From positions 186,001 to 250,000 of the forward strand of contig NZ_JAYREK010000001.1 of assembly GCF_041908905.1 (NCBI RefSeq): DNA of 64,000 nt, given 5' to 3'. The translations under genes and the position numbers were made by a program. Shown one piece after another: positions 40,338-52,689 of this stretch. The number at the start of each line of letters is the position of its first letter. Position 1 is the first letter of the stretch. The notes beneath the pieces were generated by a model that had not been told where the DNA came from, searched no databases, and saw only the letters and a program-made list of their open reading frames with translations. Source of the DNA: Zoogloea sp041908905. Its GTDB lineage: Bacteria; Pseudomonadota; Gammaproteobacteria; Burkholderiales; Rhodocyclaceae.

Positions 40338-41266
40338 ACCCGGCGCCGCTGCGGCGGATCCGCCCGTACCTCGGCACCTACGTGGAGATCGAGGCGAGCG
40401 ACGCCGGCGACGGCGCCGCGGCGGCGGCCGTCGATGCCGCCTTCGCGCGCATCGCCGCCATCGAGGCCGCGATGAGCTTCCACCACCCGGGCAGCGAACT
40501 CAGCCGCCTGAACCGGGATGCCCACCGCGCGCCCCAGCCCGTCGGCCCCGACACGCGCCGGGTGCTGGAGCACGCCCTCACGCTGGCCCGCCTCTCGGAC
40601 GGCGCCTTCGACCCCTGCGTCGCCCCCCGGCTGGTCGCCGGCCGCCTGCTGCCCCCACCCGACGGCGCCACGCCGCCCACCGGGGGCTGCTGGCAGGACA
40701 TCCACCTCCTCGATGACGGGCGGGTCGGCTTCGGGCGCCCCCTGTGGCTGGACCTCGGCGGCATCGCCAAGGGCTACGCGGTGGATCAGGCCATCGAAAC
40801 CCTGCTCGCCCACGGCGCGCGCCGGGCCACCGTCAACGCCGGCGGCGATCTCCGCCACGCCTGCCGCGCTCCGGCCGACCGGCCGCTGCCGATCCTGCTG
40901 CGCAATCCCGCCGATCCGGCCGCGCTGGTCCCGTTCGGCCAGCTGCGCAACGCGGCGCTGGCCACCTCGGGCGAAACCGTCCTCGGCCGGACGGGGCCGG
41001 ACATCCCGCTGTCACCCCTGGTCGACCCGCGGGCCGGCCTGCGCCCGGCCCGGGCCCGCAGCGTCAGCGTCTGGGCGCCCACCTGCTGGCTGGCAGACGG
41101 GCTGACCAAGATCGTCGCCCTGCGGGGCCTGGACAGCCAGCCCGTCCTCGACGCCTGCGGGTGCGAGGCGGCGATCATCGAACCCGATGCCCGGGTGCAC
41201 GCCAGCCCGGGCTTCTGGGCCGCCCTCGAACTCTCCCACCGGCCGCCGGAACCCCACCATGCATGA
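40334..41266 (+). CDS. apbE: FAD:protein FMN transferase
   Basis: 310 residues; ApbE attaches FMN to Thr of its partners. Family signatures include the N-terminal RPYLGTYVEI, LDLGGIAKGYAVDQAIE (with the catalytic-loop Gly/Lys/Asp) and NAGGDLRHA. There is no lipobox. Overlaps the FMN-binding gene (ATGA) and the following membrane gene by 8 bp. Length is normal. A second flavinylation target is not visible here. Confidence 0.9.
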   Translation: MNPAPLRRIRPYLGTYVEIEASDAGDGAAAAAVDAAFARIAAIEAAMSFHHPGSELSRLNRDAHRAPQPVGPDTRRVLEHALTLARLSDGAFDPCVAPRLVAGRLLPPPDGATPPTGGCWQDIHLLDDGRVGFGRPLWLDLGGIAKGYAVDQAIETLLAHGARRATVNAGGDLRHACRAPADRPLPILLRNPADPAALVPFGQLRNAALATSGETVLGRTGPDIPLSPLVDPRAGLRPARARSVSVWAPTCWLADGLTKIVALRGLDSQPVLDACGCEAAIIEPDARVHASPGFWAALELSHRPPEPHHA

Positions 41267-41744
41267 CACCCTTCACACCCGGCCCCGAAAGCCGGTACGC
41301 CCCAGCCAGGGGCAGCGCCGCGCGAACTACCTGGGGAGCGGCCTGCTGCTCGGCAGCGGGCTGTTGTGGCTGGTCGCCCACCATCTGCTGCCGCTCCCCG
41401 AGTTTGCCGCCCGTCATCCGCTGGAAACCTGGGCCATGCGCATCCACGGGGCAGCCGCCCTGTTCGGCATCGCCGTCTTCGGCAGCCTGTGGGCAAGCCA
41501 CCTGCTGCCCGCCTGGCAGCACGGCCGGCACCGGGCGAGTGGCGCCTCCCTCGCCGTGGCCTGGCTGCTCCTGCTGCTGACGGGGTACGGGCTGTACTAC
41601 GTGCCCGACGAAGACTGGCGCGCGCCCCTCAGCCTGGTCCATCAGCTCGCCGGCTTCGGCCTTCCCCTCGGGCTGGGGCTCCACGTCCTCACCGTGCGGC
41701 GCAGCCGGCGGGTCGCCAGAATGACCGCCGCAGCCCGGCCCTGA
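41259..41744 (+). CDS. Membrane protein, last gene of the flavoprotein operon
   Basis: 161 residues with four membrane helices and histidines within them (AHHLLPLP, RIHGAAALFG, VHQLAGFG, GLHVLTV), the pattern expected of a b-haem-binding DUF4405-like cytochrome. It would pass electrons from quinol or cytosol to the flavoprotein. Starts at ATG 41259 overlapping apbE. No exact family assignment. Confidence 0.7.
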   Translation: MHDTLHTRPRKPVRPSQGQRRANYLGSGLLLGSGLLWLVAHHLLPLPEFAARHPLETWAMRIHGAAALFGIAVFGSLWASHLLPAWQHGRHRASGASLAVAWLLLLLTGYGLYYVPDEDWRAPLSLVHQLAGFGLPLGLGLHVLTVRRSRRVARMTAAARP

Positions 41745-41863
41745 CCGGCGGACGCGCCGGACGGGCCGGAAAAGCACCATCCGTACAATCGGTTACTTGC
41801 TTCCGGCGGCGGGCCGCCGAAAAATGCGGCGCTCAGGCTATCAAGACAGGGAGGAGACCCGCC

Positions 41864-42178
41864 ATGTACACCGTCACCGTGGCCTTCCAGGCCGACCGGG
41901 AGTACGAATTCCACGTGCACGCGGACGACGTCGCCGGGCTCGATTCGGGCCGCGCGCGGGAATGGCTGCACGAGGAGTTCGACGAGCTCGAATGCACCCC
42001 GACCAACCCGATGGGCAAGGTGCTCATCCTCGACGTGATCCTCAACGTCGCCAAGTACGGCGGCGAGCCGCGCTTCGCCCAGGGCGGCGAGTGGGCCCGG
42101 CGCTTCGCCGCCTGCGTCGCCGTCGCCCTCGACCGCCCGGCGGTGCGCATCGACGTGCCCGGCTTCGTGGTCGGCTGA
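41864..42178 (+). CDS. Conserved hypothetical protein
   Basis: 104 residues, soluble. A very good GGAGGAGA ribosome site precedes ATG 41864. The sequence has no recognised domain. It stands alone, separated by about 120 bp from the flavoprotein operon. Codon use is like its neighbours, so it is a genuine gene. Confidence 0.62.
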   Translation: MYTVTVAFQADREYEFHVHADDVAGLDSGRAREWLHEEFDELECTPTNPMGKVLILDVILNVAKYGGEPRFAQGGEWARRFAACVAVALDRPAVRIDVPGFVVG

Positions 42179-42281
42179 ACCCGGCCCCGGGGGGCCGACG
42201 CCTTCCGCCTGGCGGCCCGCCCCGCGGCGTGGCAGACTGCGCCCCGGCGAGCCCCATCCCCGGGGCATTCCGGAGGCCCCG

Positions 42282-42761
42282 ATGGAACGACATCCCTGGT
42301 GGAAGGGCCGGCGCGGCGAGTGGTACGTCGGCCTGCAATTGCTGCTGTGTGTGCTGGTGGTCTTCGGGCCGACCGGCGCTTCGGCCTGGCCGGCGCCCCT
42401 GGCGGCCGTCGCCCGGGTGCTCGGCATCACGCTGATTGCCGCCGGCGGCCTGATCGCCGCCGCCGCGGCCCTCAACCTGGGGCGCCATCTCACCCCGCTG
42501 CCCCACCCCAAGGACAGCTGCGAGCTGGTGGAGCACGGCCTCTACGCCTGGGTGCGCCACCCGATCTACTGCGGCATCATCCTGGCCGCCTTCGGCTGGG
42601 CGCTGTACGCGCAGGGCTGGCTGAGCCTGCTGTGGGCCGCGCTGCTGGTGGTGTTCTTCGACATCAAGTCGCGCCGCGAGGAAGCCTGGCTGGCCGCCCG
42701 CTTCCCGGCCTACGCGGACTACCGGCGGCGCGTCCGCAAGCTGATCCCCTTCATCTACTAA
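42282..42761 (+). CDS. Isoprenylcysteine carboxyl methyltransferase-like membrane protein
   Basis: 159 residues with four membrane helices and the family motif ELVEHGLYAWVRHPIYCGIIL followed by EEAWLAARFPAYADYRRRVRKLIPF. Bacterial homologues methylate unknown lipids or proteins. CGGAGG precedes ATG 42282. A single gene; no partner is evident. Confidence 0.86.
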   Translation: MERHPWWKGRRGEWYVGLQLLLCVLVVFGPTGASAWPAPLAAVARVLGITLIAAGGLIAAAAALNLGRHLTPLPHPKDSCELVEHGLYAWVRHPIYCGIILAAFGWALYAQGWLSLLWAALLVVFFDIKSRREEAWLAARFPAYADYRRRVRKLIPFIY

Positions 42762-42814
42762 CCCCCAGGGCCTGGGAAACCTGGGGAGGCCCGGCGTTTC
42801 CCAGGGTGTCGCGC

Positions 42815-43756
42815 TCAGGCCGACATCAGCTCGACCCTGTTGCGGCCGCTGCGCTTGGCGTCGTAGAGCCGGGCATCGGCCTGGCGGAACAGCTGGGCAA
42901 GGGGGCCGCTGGTCCGCGGCAGATAGGCGCCGCCCACCGAGAGGGTGACGCGCTCCCAGGGCTGGTTGCCCTCGTGGGGGATCTCCAGCCCCGCCACCGC
43001 GGCCCGCAGCGCCTCGGCAACGCGGGGAAAACCCTTGGCCGGGCAACGCGGCAGGATCACCGCAAACTCCTCGCCGCCATAGCGCGCCACGAAGGCGTCC
43101 GGCAGCCCTTCCCGGTTCACCCCGTCGACCACCCGCGCCAGCGCGGTGGCCACCATGCGCAGGGCATCGTCGCCGGGCAGGTGGCCATAGCAGTCGTTGT
43201 ATTGCTTGAAGTGGTCCACATCCACCAGCAGCAACCCCAGCGGCGCGCCCTCGTTGCCGAGGATGCCCCACAGTTCGTCGAGGCGCTGGTCCATGTAGCG
43301 CCGGTTGAACAGGCCGGTGAGCCCGTCCAGGTTGGCCAGGTTGGCCAGCTTGCGGTTGGCCCGCGACAGCTCGGCCCGCAGCGCGGCGATCCGCGCCATG
43401 GCCATCATGTAGGCCTCCAGCGCCTCGGTGGGCGCCGACTTGGCGATGAAGGCGTCACCGCCCGCGTGGATCGAGGCGACGAGGTTTTCGGCCGTATCGG
43501 TGGCGGTCAGGAAGATCACCGGCGTCCACGCCCACTGCCGGGTCGCCTCGAAGGCGCGGATATGGCGCACCGTCTCGAAGCCGTCCATCACCGGCATGGC
43601 GATGTCCATGAACACCAGATCGGGGGAGATCTCCCGGAAGCGCTCCAGCGCCTCGGCGCCGTTGGCCGCGGCGACGACCTCATGCCCCATCGCCTTCAGC
43701 TTGGCGGTGAAGGCATTTACGACCGCACAGGCGTCGTCCACAAAGAGCACTCGCAT
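42815..43756 (-). CDS. REC-GGDEF response regulator (diguanylate cyclase)
   Basis: 313 residues: receiver domain with phosphoacceptor Asp51 (LVFMDIAMP), a short coiled linker, then a GGDEF domain with active GGEEF at 227-231. No RxxD inhibitory site is visible five residues upstream. It should make c-di-GMP upon phosphorylation. No cognate kinase is next to it; the orphan kinases in this window are candidates. Diverges from norE. Confidence 0.92.
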   Translation of the reverse strand: MRVLFVDDACAVVNAFTAKLKAMGHEVVAAANGAEALERFREISPDLVFMDIAMPVMDGFETVRHIRAFEATRQWAWTPVIFLTATDTAENLVASIHAGGDAFIAKSAPTEALEAYMMAMARIAALRAELSRANRKLANLANLDGLTGLFNRRYMDQRLDELWGILGNEGAPLGLLLVDVDHFKQYNDCYGHLPGDDALRMVATALARVVDGVNREGLPDAFVARYGGEEFAVILPRCPAKGFPRVAEALRAAVAGLEIPHEGNQPWERVTLSVGGAYLPRTSGPLAQLFRQADARLYDAKRSGRNRVELMSA

Positions 43757-43850
43757 CTGATTTCCCTGTTTTCAGCAAGCCTGGCCAGAACAAACGCCCA
43801 ATTACCAGTGAACTTGATGGTTTTATCAAATCGCAAGAGTGCCCGGGCAC

Positions 43851-43864
43851 TTGTCACAAATCAA
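43851..43864. promoter_or_regulatory. FNR/Dnr-type box upstream of norE
   Basis: TTGTCACAAATCAA matches TTGAT-N4-ATCAA with one mismatch. It lies 36 bp before the norE start. Nitric-oxide and anoxia regulators of the Dnr/NnrR family use this site in denitrifiers, which fits norEFQ. A second, perfect TTGAT/ATCAA pair at 43814-43829 has a 6-base spacer and is probably not functional as an FNR site. Confidence 0.6.
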
Positions 43865-43899
43865 GGTCATCCGTCACCGCCTCCGGGATCATCCCACCC

Positions 43900-44487
43900 A
43901 TGGACACCCGCCCCGACCCCGACCCCGTCCCCGCAATCGCCCCGCCGGGCGACCTGGCGATCTGGTTCTTCATCCTGGCCGAGCTGCTGGCCTTCGGCGT
44001 CTTCTTCGGCGCCTACGCCTTCGGGCGCGCCCACAACGTCGCGCTCTTCAACGAAATGCAGCAGCACCTCGACCGCCAGGCCGGCGCCGTCAACACCGTG
44101 CTGCTGATCACCGGCAGCTGGTGCGTGGCCCGCGCCGTCGAGGCCGTCGAACGCAGCCGCGCCGCCACCGGCGCCCGCTGGCTCGCCGCCGGCATCCTGT
44201 GCGGCGGCGGTTTCCTGGTGGTGAAGGGCTTCGAGTACGCCGACAAGTTCTCCGCGGGCATCAACCTGTCCACCAACACCTTCTACATGTTCTATCTGTC
44301 GCTCACCTTCTTCCACTTCATGCACGTCATCCTCGGGCTGGTGATCCTCGCCGCCCTGTGGTGGAAGACCCGCCAGGGCGCCTACGGGCCGGGCAACATG
44401 AACGGCATCGAGAGCGGCGCCGCCTACTGGCACATGGTTGACCTGGTGTGGATCGTGCTGTTCCCGCTGGTCTATGTGATGCGATGA
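43900..44487 (+). CDS. norE: NorE, cytochrome c oxidase subunit III-like
   Basis: 195 residues with five membrane helices and subunit III features (WFFILAELLAFGVFF, and FFHFMHVILGLVI). NorE assists nitric-oxide reductase function in denitrifiers. First gene of a three-gene cluster with norF and norQ, behind an FNR/Dnr-type box. No norCB structural genes follow in this window. Confidence 0.87.
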   Translation: MDTRPDPDPVPAIAPPGDLAIWFFILAELLAFGVFFGAYAFGRAHNVALFNEMQQHLDRQAGAVNTVLLITGSWCVARAVEAVERSRAATGARWLAAGILCGGGFLVVKGFEYADKFSAGINLSTNTFYMFYLSLTFFHFMHVILGLVILAALWWKTRQGAYGPGNMNGIESGAAYWHMVDLVWIVLFPLVYVMR

Positions 44488-44536
44488 TGAACCCCCGCGC
44501 GCCCGTGCGTCCGCCCCGTCACCCCGGAGGTCGATG

Positions 44537-44809
44537 ATGAACACCCGCCAGCTCAATGTCGTGTGGGTCGTGCTGATGCTCGCGACCGCCGCCACCTACG
44601 CCATCGGCGAGGTGGGCACGCAGATCGGCATCGCCGGCCCGCTGGCGATGGCCGCGCTGCTGGCCATCAGCATCGTCAAGGGCCGGCTGGTGATGCTCGA
44701 CTTCATGGGCCTGCGCGGGGTCCGCTTCTTCTGGCGCGGCCTGCTGCTCGGCTGGCTGCTGCTCGTCTCGGCGCTGATCGCCGTTGCCTACTGGATTGCT
44801 CTGCCATGA
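44537..44809 (+). CDS. norF: NorF-like COX4 family small membrane protein
   Basis: 90 residues with three membrane helices and a MLDFMGLRGVRFFWRGLL segment typical of the prokaryotic cytochrome c oxidase subunit IV/NorF family. ATG 44537 (not 44534) is best spaced from GGAGG. Overlaps norQ by 4 bp. Role: helper of nitric-oxide reductase. Confidence 0.8.
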   Translation: MNTRQLNVVWVVLMLATAATYAIGEVGTQIGIAGPLAMAALLAISIVKGRLVMLDFMGLRGVRFFWRGLLLGWLLLVSALIAVAYWIALP

Positions 44810-45597
44810 ACGCGCCCCTCAACATTCCCTTCTACGAAGCCGCCGGCAACGAGATCGAAGTCTTCGAGCAGGCCTGGAAGAACCGCCTGCCGCTGCTCAT
44901 CAAGGGCCCCACCGGCGTCGGCAAGACCCGCTTCGTCGCCCACATGGCGGCCAAGCTCGGGTTGCCGCTATACACCGTGGCCTGCCACGACGACCTCACC
45001 GCCGCCGACCTGGTCGGCCGCCACCTGCTCGGCGACGGGCAGACCGTTTGGTGCGACGGCCCGCTGACCCGCGCCGTGCGCGAGGGCGGCATCTGCTACC
45101 TCGACGAGGTCGTCGAGGCCCGCCGCGACACCACCGTGGTGATCCACCCGCTGGCCGACGACCGCCGCGTGCTGCCCATCGACCGCACCGGCGAGCTGCT
45201 CCACGCCCCCGACCGCTTCATGCTGGTGATGTCCTACAACCCGGGCTACCAGAACTTCCTGAAGGGCCTCAAGCCCTCCACCCGCCAGCGCTTCGTCAGC
45301 CTGCGCTTCGACTTCCCCTCCGCCACCCGCGAAGAGTCCATCCTGCTCGGTGAAGCCGCCTGCGACCCGCAGCTCGCCCGCCAGCTGGTGTCCATCGCCC
45401 AGCGCCTGCGCAGCCTCAAGGACGTGGACCTCGAAGAGGTCGTCTCCACCCGCCTGCTGGTGTATGCGGCCAAGCTCGTCAAGGTCGGCCTCGACCCGGT
45501 GGAAGCCTGCCGCTCGGCGCTGGTCGAGAGCCTCACCGACGACCAGGAGGTCGCCGAAGCCCTCCTCGAGGTGGTCAAGGCCACATTCGGCCGCTAG
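44806..45597 (+). CDS. norQ: NorQ/CbbQ-type MoxR AAA+ ATPase
   Basis: 263 residues with Walker A GPTGVGKT, Walker B ICYLDEVVEAR, and NPGYQNFLKGLKPSTRQRF, the CbbQ/NirQ/NorQ signature with arginine finger. It remodels nitric-oxide reductase together with NorD to insert the haem-iron centre. Here norCB and norD are missing from the window, so they must lie elsewhere. Overlaps norF by 4 bp. Confidence 0.9.
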   Translation: MNAPLNIPFYEAAGNEIEVFEQAWKNRLPLLIKGPTGVGKTRFVAHMAAKLGLPLYTVACHDDLTAADLVGRHLLGDGQTVWCDGPLTRAVREGGICYLDEVVEARRDTTVVIHPLADDRRVLPIDRTGELLHAPDRFMLVMSYNPGYQNFLKGLKPSTRQRFVSLRFDFPSATREESILLGEAACDPQLARQLVSIAQRLRSLKDVDLEEVVSTRLLVYAAKLVKVGLDPVEACRSALVESLTDDQEVAEALLEVVKATFGR

Positions 45598-45725
45598 GCA
45601 GCGCCCGCCCCGCAACCCGCGCCCGGCGGGCCTTCCCAGGCGGGCCGCCGGCGGGTATGTTCGGGGCTGGCCGCCACCGCTCGGCGGCTCCGCTCCCGAA
45701 TCGCATGCCGAACGCCCTGTCCATC

Positions 45726-46271
45726 ATGAACCGATCCCTGCTCGCCAGCCTGCTGCTGTCCGCCCCCGCGATCGCAGTCCCGGCGGACACCCCGCTGTCC
45801 CTCACCTACACCCTCACGTACTCCCGGACCGTCTCCAACGCCGTCGCGATCTCCTCCGCCGCCCCGGCCGCCGCCACCCTCAACCTCAAGCAGCTGCGGG
45901 CCCTCCACGCCGACATCGTGAAGCCCATCGAGCCCACCCGGCTGTGGTTCAAGAAACCCGTCGCCGCCCGCCTCGCCGCCGAGCGGGAGGCCGAAGCCCT
46001 CGTGCAGCGGATCGAAAAGACCTTCGGCGATGCGCCCGACAGCCCCGCCGCCCCCTGCCGCAGCGCGGCGATCCAGCAACGCATGTACGTGGGCGCGATG
46101 AACAACATGGTCGCCCTTGCCGAAGGCCACGGCCAGCCCGCCGCCCTCGACCTGCTGAGCGCCCTCGCCACCGCCGTGGCCTACGGGCAGGCCAGCGCCG
46201 ACTGCCGCCGCTACCTCGAGAGCCAGCTCCCCGACGGCAAGACCCTGGAGGCTGCGCCGGGCAAGAAGTGA
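45726..46271 (+). CDS. Exported hypothetical protein
   Basis: 181 residues. ATG 45726 begins a signal peptide (MNRSLLASLLLSAPAIAVPA). The mature region has two Cys (PCRSAAI, DCRRYL) that may form a disulfide. An in-frame ATG at 45705 is possible. No known domain. Alone between norQ and the PA2779-like pair. Confidence 0.58.
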   Translation: MNRSLLASLLLSAPAIAVPADTPLSLTYTLTYSRTVSNAVAISSAAPAAATLNLKQLRALHADIVKPIEPTRLWFKKPVAARLAAEREAEALVQRIEKTFGDAPDSPAAPCRSAAIQQRMYVGAMNNMVALAEGHGQPAALDLLSALATAVAYGQASADCRRYLESQLPDGKTLEAAPGKK

Positions 46272-46403
46272 CACCGGCCCGCCCGCCTCCCGGCACCGGG
46301 CCGGCGCGTGGCATGCTTAACGGGGTGTTACAGCTTGCCGCTTGAAGCCGGCCGCCCGGAATGGGACGATCCAGGCCTTTCCCTTTCAGACGAGACTCCC
46401 CCC

Positions 46404-46787
46404 ATGCGCCTCAAGCAGACCCTCGCCGCCCTGCTCATCGTCAGCACCGCCCACGTCGGCTTCGTCCAGACCGCCCAGGCCGCGATGATCGGCACCGAAC
46501 AGGTGGCCCAGGCCCGCTCCGCCGACGCCGCCCGCGCCCTGCTCAACGAAGCCTTCGCCCGCGCCGACGTGCAGGCCCGCCTGCAGGCCCTGGGCGTCAG
46601 CGCCAGCGACGCCGGCGAGCGCGTCGCCGCTCTCACCGACGACGAAGCCCTGCGCCTCGCCGGCGAGATCGACAAGGCCCCGGCCGGCGGCATCATCGAG
46701 GTGATCCTGTTCGTCTTCTTCGTGCTGCTGGTCACCGACATCCTCGGCTTCACCAAGGTCTTCCCGTTCACCCGCTCGATCCGCTGA
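46404..46787 (+). CDS. PA2779-like small exported membrane protein
   Basis: 127 residues: signal peptide (to AQAA), a helical region with LLNEAFARADVQARLQALGVS, and one C-terminal membrane helix (IEVILFVFFVLLVTDILGFT). This architecture matches the PA2779 family, which is almost always beside a PA2778-type cysteine peptidase, as here (2 bp gap). Function unknown. Confidence 0.8.
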   Translation: MRLKQTLAALLIVSTAHVGFVQTAQAAMIGTEQVAQARSADAARALLNEAFARADVQARLQALGVSASDAGERVAALTDDEALRLAGEIDKAPAGGIIEVILFVFFVLLVTDILGFTKVFPFTRSIR

Positions 46788-46789
46788 GG

Positions 46790-47797
46790 ATGGTGGCCCA
46801 CCGGCGCCGCTTCATCACCGCTGCCAGCGCGCTGATGCTCGGTGGGCTGGCGGGCTGCGCCAGCCTCGGCGCCCCCGGCAGCGCCACCCTGCGCAGCGCC
46901 CCGCCCGCCGGCCTGCCGCGGCGGGTCGAGCTGGCGGCGACGCCCTTCCACCCCCAGGAAGACTACCAGTGCGGCCCCGCCGCGCTGGCGATGGCCCTCG
47001 GCGCCGCCGGCCTCGCCACCCCGCCGAAGCAGCTCGCCCGCCAGATCTTCCTGCCCGGGCGGCAGGGCACGCTACAGGTCGAGATGCTCACCGGCGCCCG
47101 CCGCAACGGCGCGCTGGCCATCGAGATCCCCGGCCGCCTCGACGCCCTGCTGCGCGAGACCGCCGCCGGCCAGCCGGTGGTGGTGCTGCTCAACCTGGGG
47201 CTGACGTGGGCGCCGTCGTGGCATTACGCGGTGGTGATCGGCTACGACCTCGACGAGGGCACCTTCCTGCTCCGCTCCGGCCCCCTCGAGCGCCAGCTGC
47301 TGCCCTTCGACACCTTCGAGCACACCTGGGCCCGGGCCGGCAGCTGGGCCTTCGTGGTGCTGCCGCCGGGCCGGCTCGCCGCCAGCGCCGACGAGGCGCA
47401 GACCACCTCCGCCCTGGTCGCCTTCGAGAAGACCGCCCCGCCCCTGCGCGCCGCCACGGCCTACCGCAGCGCCCTGGCCCGCTGGCCGGGCAGCCTCACC
47501 CTGGCGATGGGCCTCGGCAACAGCCTCTACAAGGCCGGCGCGCTACCCGAAGCCGAGGCCGTGTTCCGCACCGCCGCCCGCCGCCACGACGCGGCCGCCG
47601 CCTGGAACAACCTCGCCAGCCTCCTGCTGGAGCGCCAGCGCCTCCGCGAAGCCCGCGATGCGGCGCAAAAAGCCGTCGCCCTCGGCGGCCCCACGCTGGA
47701 CGCCGCCCGCGAAACCCTGCAGCAGATCGAAGCCCGCCTGGCCGCCCCCGCCAGCCCGCGCCGCAGGACGCCCCGCGACAAGGCCGCCGGGCGCTGA
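46790..47797 (+). CDS. PA2778-like lipoprotein: C39-type peptidase domain plus TPR
   Basis: 335 residues. A lipobox (LMLGGLAGCAS) is followed by a C39-like peptidase domain: DYQCGPAALAMAL holds the catalytic Cys, and SWHYAVVIGYD the His. TPR-like helices follow from about residue 215 to the end. Together with the PA2779-like neighbour it forms a conserved pair of unknown function in proteobacteria. Start ATG 46790 is 2 bp after the previous stop. Confidence 0.83.
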   Translation: MVAHRRRFITAASALMLGGLAGCASLGAPGSATLRSAPPAGLPRRVELAATPFHPQEDYQCGPAALAMALGAAGLATPPKQLARQIFLPGRQGTLQVEMLTGARRNGALAIEIPGRLDALLRETAAGQPVVVLLNLGLTWAPSWHYAVVIGYDLDEGTFLLRSGPLERQLLPFDTFEHTWARAGSWAFVVLPPGRLAASADEAQTTSALVAFEKTAPPLRAATAYRSALARWPGSLTLAMGLGNSLYKAGALPEAEAVFRTAARRHDAAAAWNNLASLLLERQRLREARDAAQKAVALGGPTLDAARETLQQIEARLAAPASPRRRTPRDKAAGR

Positions 47798-47812
47798 CGG
47801 GCCAGCCCCGGC

Positions 47813-48502
47813 TCAGCACCCGCAGGCGGGATGGCGCCCGGCGAAGCGCGCCGCCAGGCCCACCAGCTGCCCGGGCCCGGCCATCGAAGAAAGATATAAA
47901 CGGTCGTCGAAACCGCAGTCGTCGTCGGGCAGGCTGAGCAGCAGGTCGGCCAGGCCGTCCCCGTCCAGATCCCCCGCCCACAACACGCGGGGGGTCGTGT
48001 CGCCGCCGTAATGGCCCTCCGCCGCCGTCGCAAACAAAAACTGCCGCGTCGTGCCGTCGCCCAGATGGTAGCGGAAGCCCCCCTGATCGGGCAGGCGCAC
48101 CCACGACAGGGCCAGCGGGCGCCCATCCCCCGGAACGGCCCACCGCCCGAGCCGCCGCAGCTGCGCGCTGGCGCGCTCCACGTCCCCCTCGGCCCCGTGC
48201 CAGCGGACCACCGGCCCCGGGGCCAGCGCCAGCCCATGAAAGAGCGCCAGCGGGCTGCCCTTGACCCGCGGGATCTCCAGCGGCACGCGGAATTCATCGA
48301 GATGGAGCACCGTCTGGCGGCTGAGCTGCAGGCCGGTGGCGCGCAACGCACAGCCTGCCGCGCACTCCAGCGCCAGCCAGCCCCGCCCCGCCGGCAGGCT
48401 GCCCGGTTCGTAGGCGCCCCCCGGGTCGGTGAGCACCAGCGGCCCGGCCACCGCAGCCGTGCCGGCGAGCATCAGCAGGATCAACAGGCGCGCATACCGC
48501 AT
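47813..48502 (-). CDS. Exported hypothetical protein with DxDxDG-type loop
   Basis: 229 residues with a signal peptide (to AVAG). Near the C-terminus GDLDGDGLADLLL is a calcium-binding DxDxDG loop like those in FG-GAP or EF-hand-type repeats. GGAGAG precedes ATG 48502. Its promoter region would fall within or above array C. Function unknown. Confidence 0.62.
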   Translation of the reverse strand: MRYARLLILLMLAGTAAVAGPLVLTDPGGAYEPGSLPAGRGWLALECAAGCALRATGLQLSRQTVLHLDEFRVPLEIPRVKGSPLALFHGLALAPGPVVRWHGAEGDVERASAQLRRLGRWAVPGDGRPLALSWVRLPDQGGFRYHLGDGTTRQFLFATAAEGHYGGDTTPRVLWAGDLDGDGLADLLLSLPDDDCGFDDRLYLSSMAGPGQLVGLAARFAGRHPACGC

Positions 48503-48554
48503 GGGCTCTCTCCGTAGAAGGGCATAACTTTGGGCCATCACGGTTCAAGTCGGG

Positions 48555-48813
48555 CTTGAACCATCGTAGCCCCAAGCCCGGCCCACTCGGGTTCGACTTG
48601 AACAAGTTCCCGTCGACGCTGCAAATGTTCAGCTCGGACTTGAACATTTTGCAGCTAAAACTTGAACTCGCCGAGCGCGGACTTGAACGGGTTCAAGTCA
48701 AAATTGAACTCACCGAGCCTGGACTTGAAACTTTTCAGGTACGACTTGAACTCGCTCAACTCAACGCTGAAAAAGTTCAAGCCAGACCTGAACAATCGCA
48801 GCCAGGACTTGAA
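48555..48813. repeat. Array C: 21-bp-period repeat keyed by CTTGAA
   Basis: In the 394-bp gap between the exported gene (start 48502) and the metH stop (48897), CTTGAA-like hexamers recur at 48555, 48597, 48639, 48661 and then at exact 21-bp steps 48682, 48703, 48724, 48745, 48766, 48787 and 48808. The first three are 42 bp apart. The units between diverge, and TTCAAG inverted copies create small stems. One strand is open and would give 14-residue coiled-coil-like repeats, but there is no ribosome site. No other feature is seen in the gap. Confidence 0.75.
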
Positions 48814-48896
48814 CGGACTCAAATCTGCGCATCAAAAAAGCACCTGGGGCGACCGCAGCCGCCCCAGATGCTCGTCCGGACAAGCGCCGCCCGTGC

Positions 48897-52610
<3,714 letters not shown>

Positions 52611-52645
52611 GACGGTTCCTTGAAAAGACGGGCCGGGGCGCGCAA

Positions 52646-52689
52646 TAGAAAAACGGCGCGACAAACCGGTTGGTTTGCGAGCGCCGTTG
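52646..52689 (-). terminator. Terminator stem competing with the SAH aptamer
   Basis: AACGGCGC (the 3' part of the aptamer) pairs with GCGCCGTT followed by TTTTC, across an inner CAAACC/GGTTTG hairpin. Its 5' strand is part of the riboswitch core, so SAH binding should prevent terminator formation and switch metH on. The mechanism is inferred from the base pairing. Confidence 0.72.

Noticed and set aside
43814..43829. Second FNR box TTGAT...ATCAA before norE
   Set aside because: The spacer is 6 bases rather than 4, which does not fit FNR/Dnr dimers.
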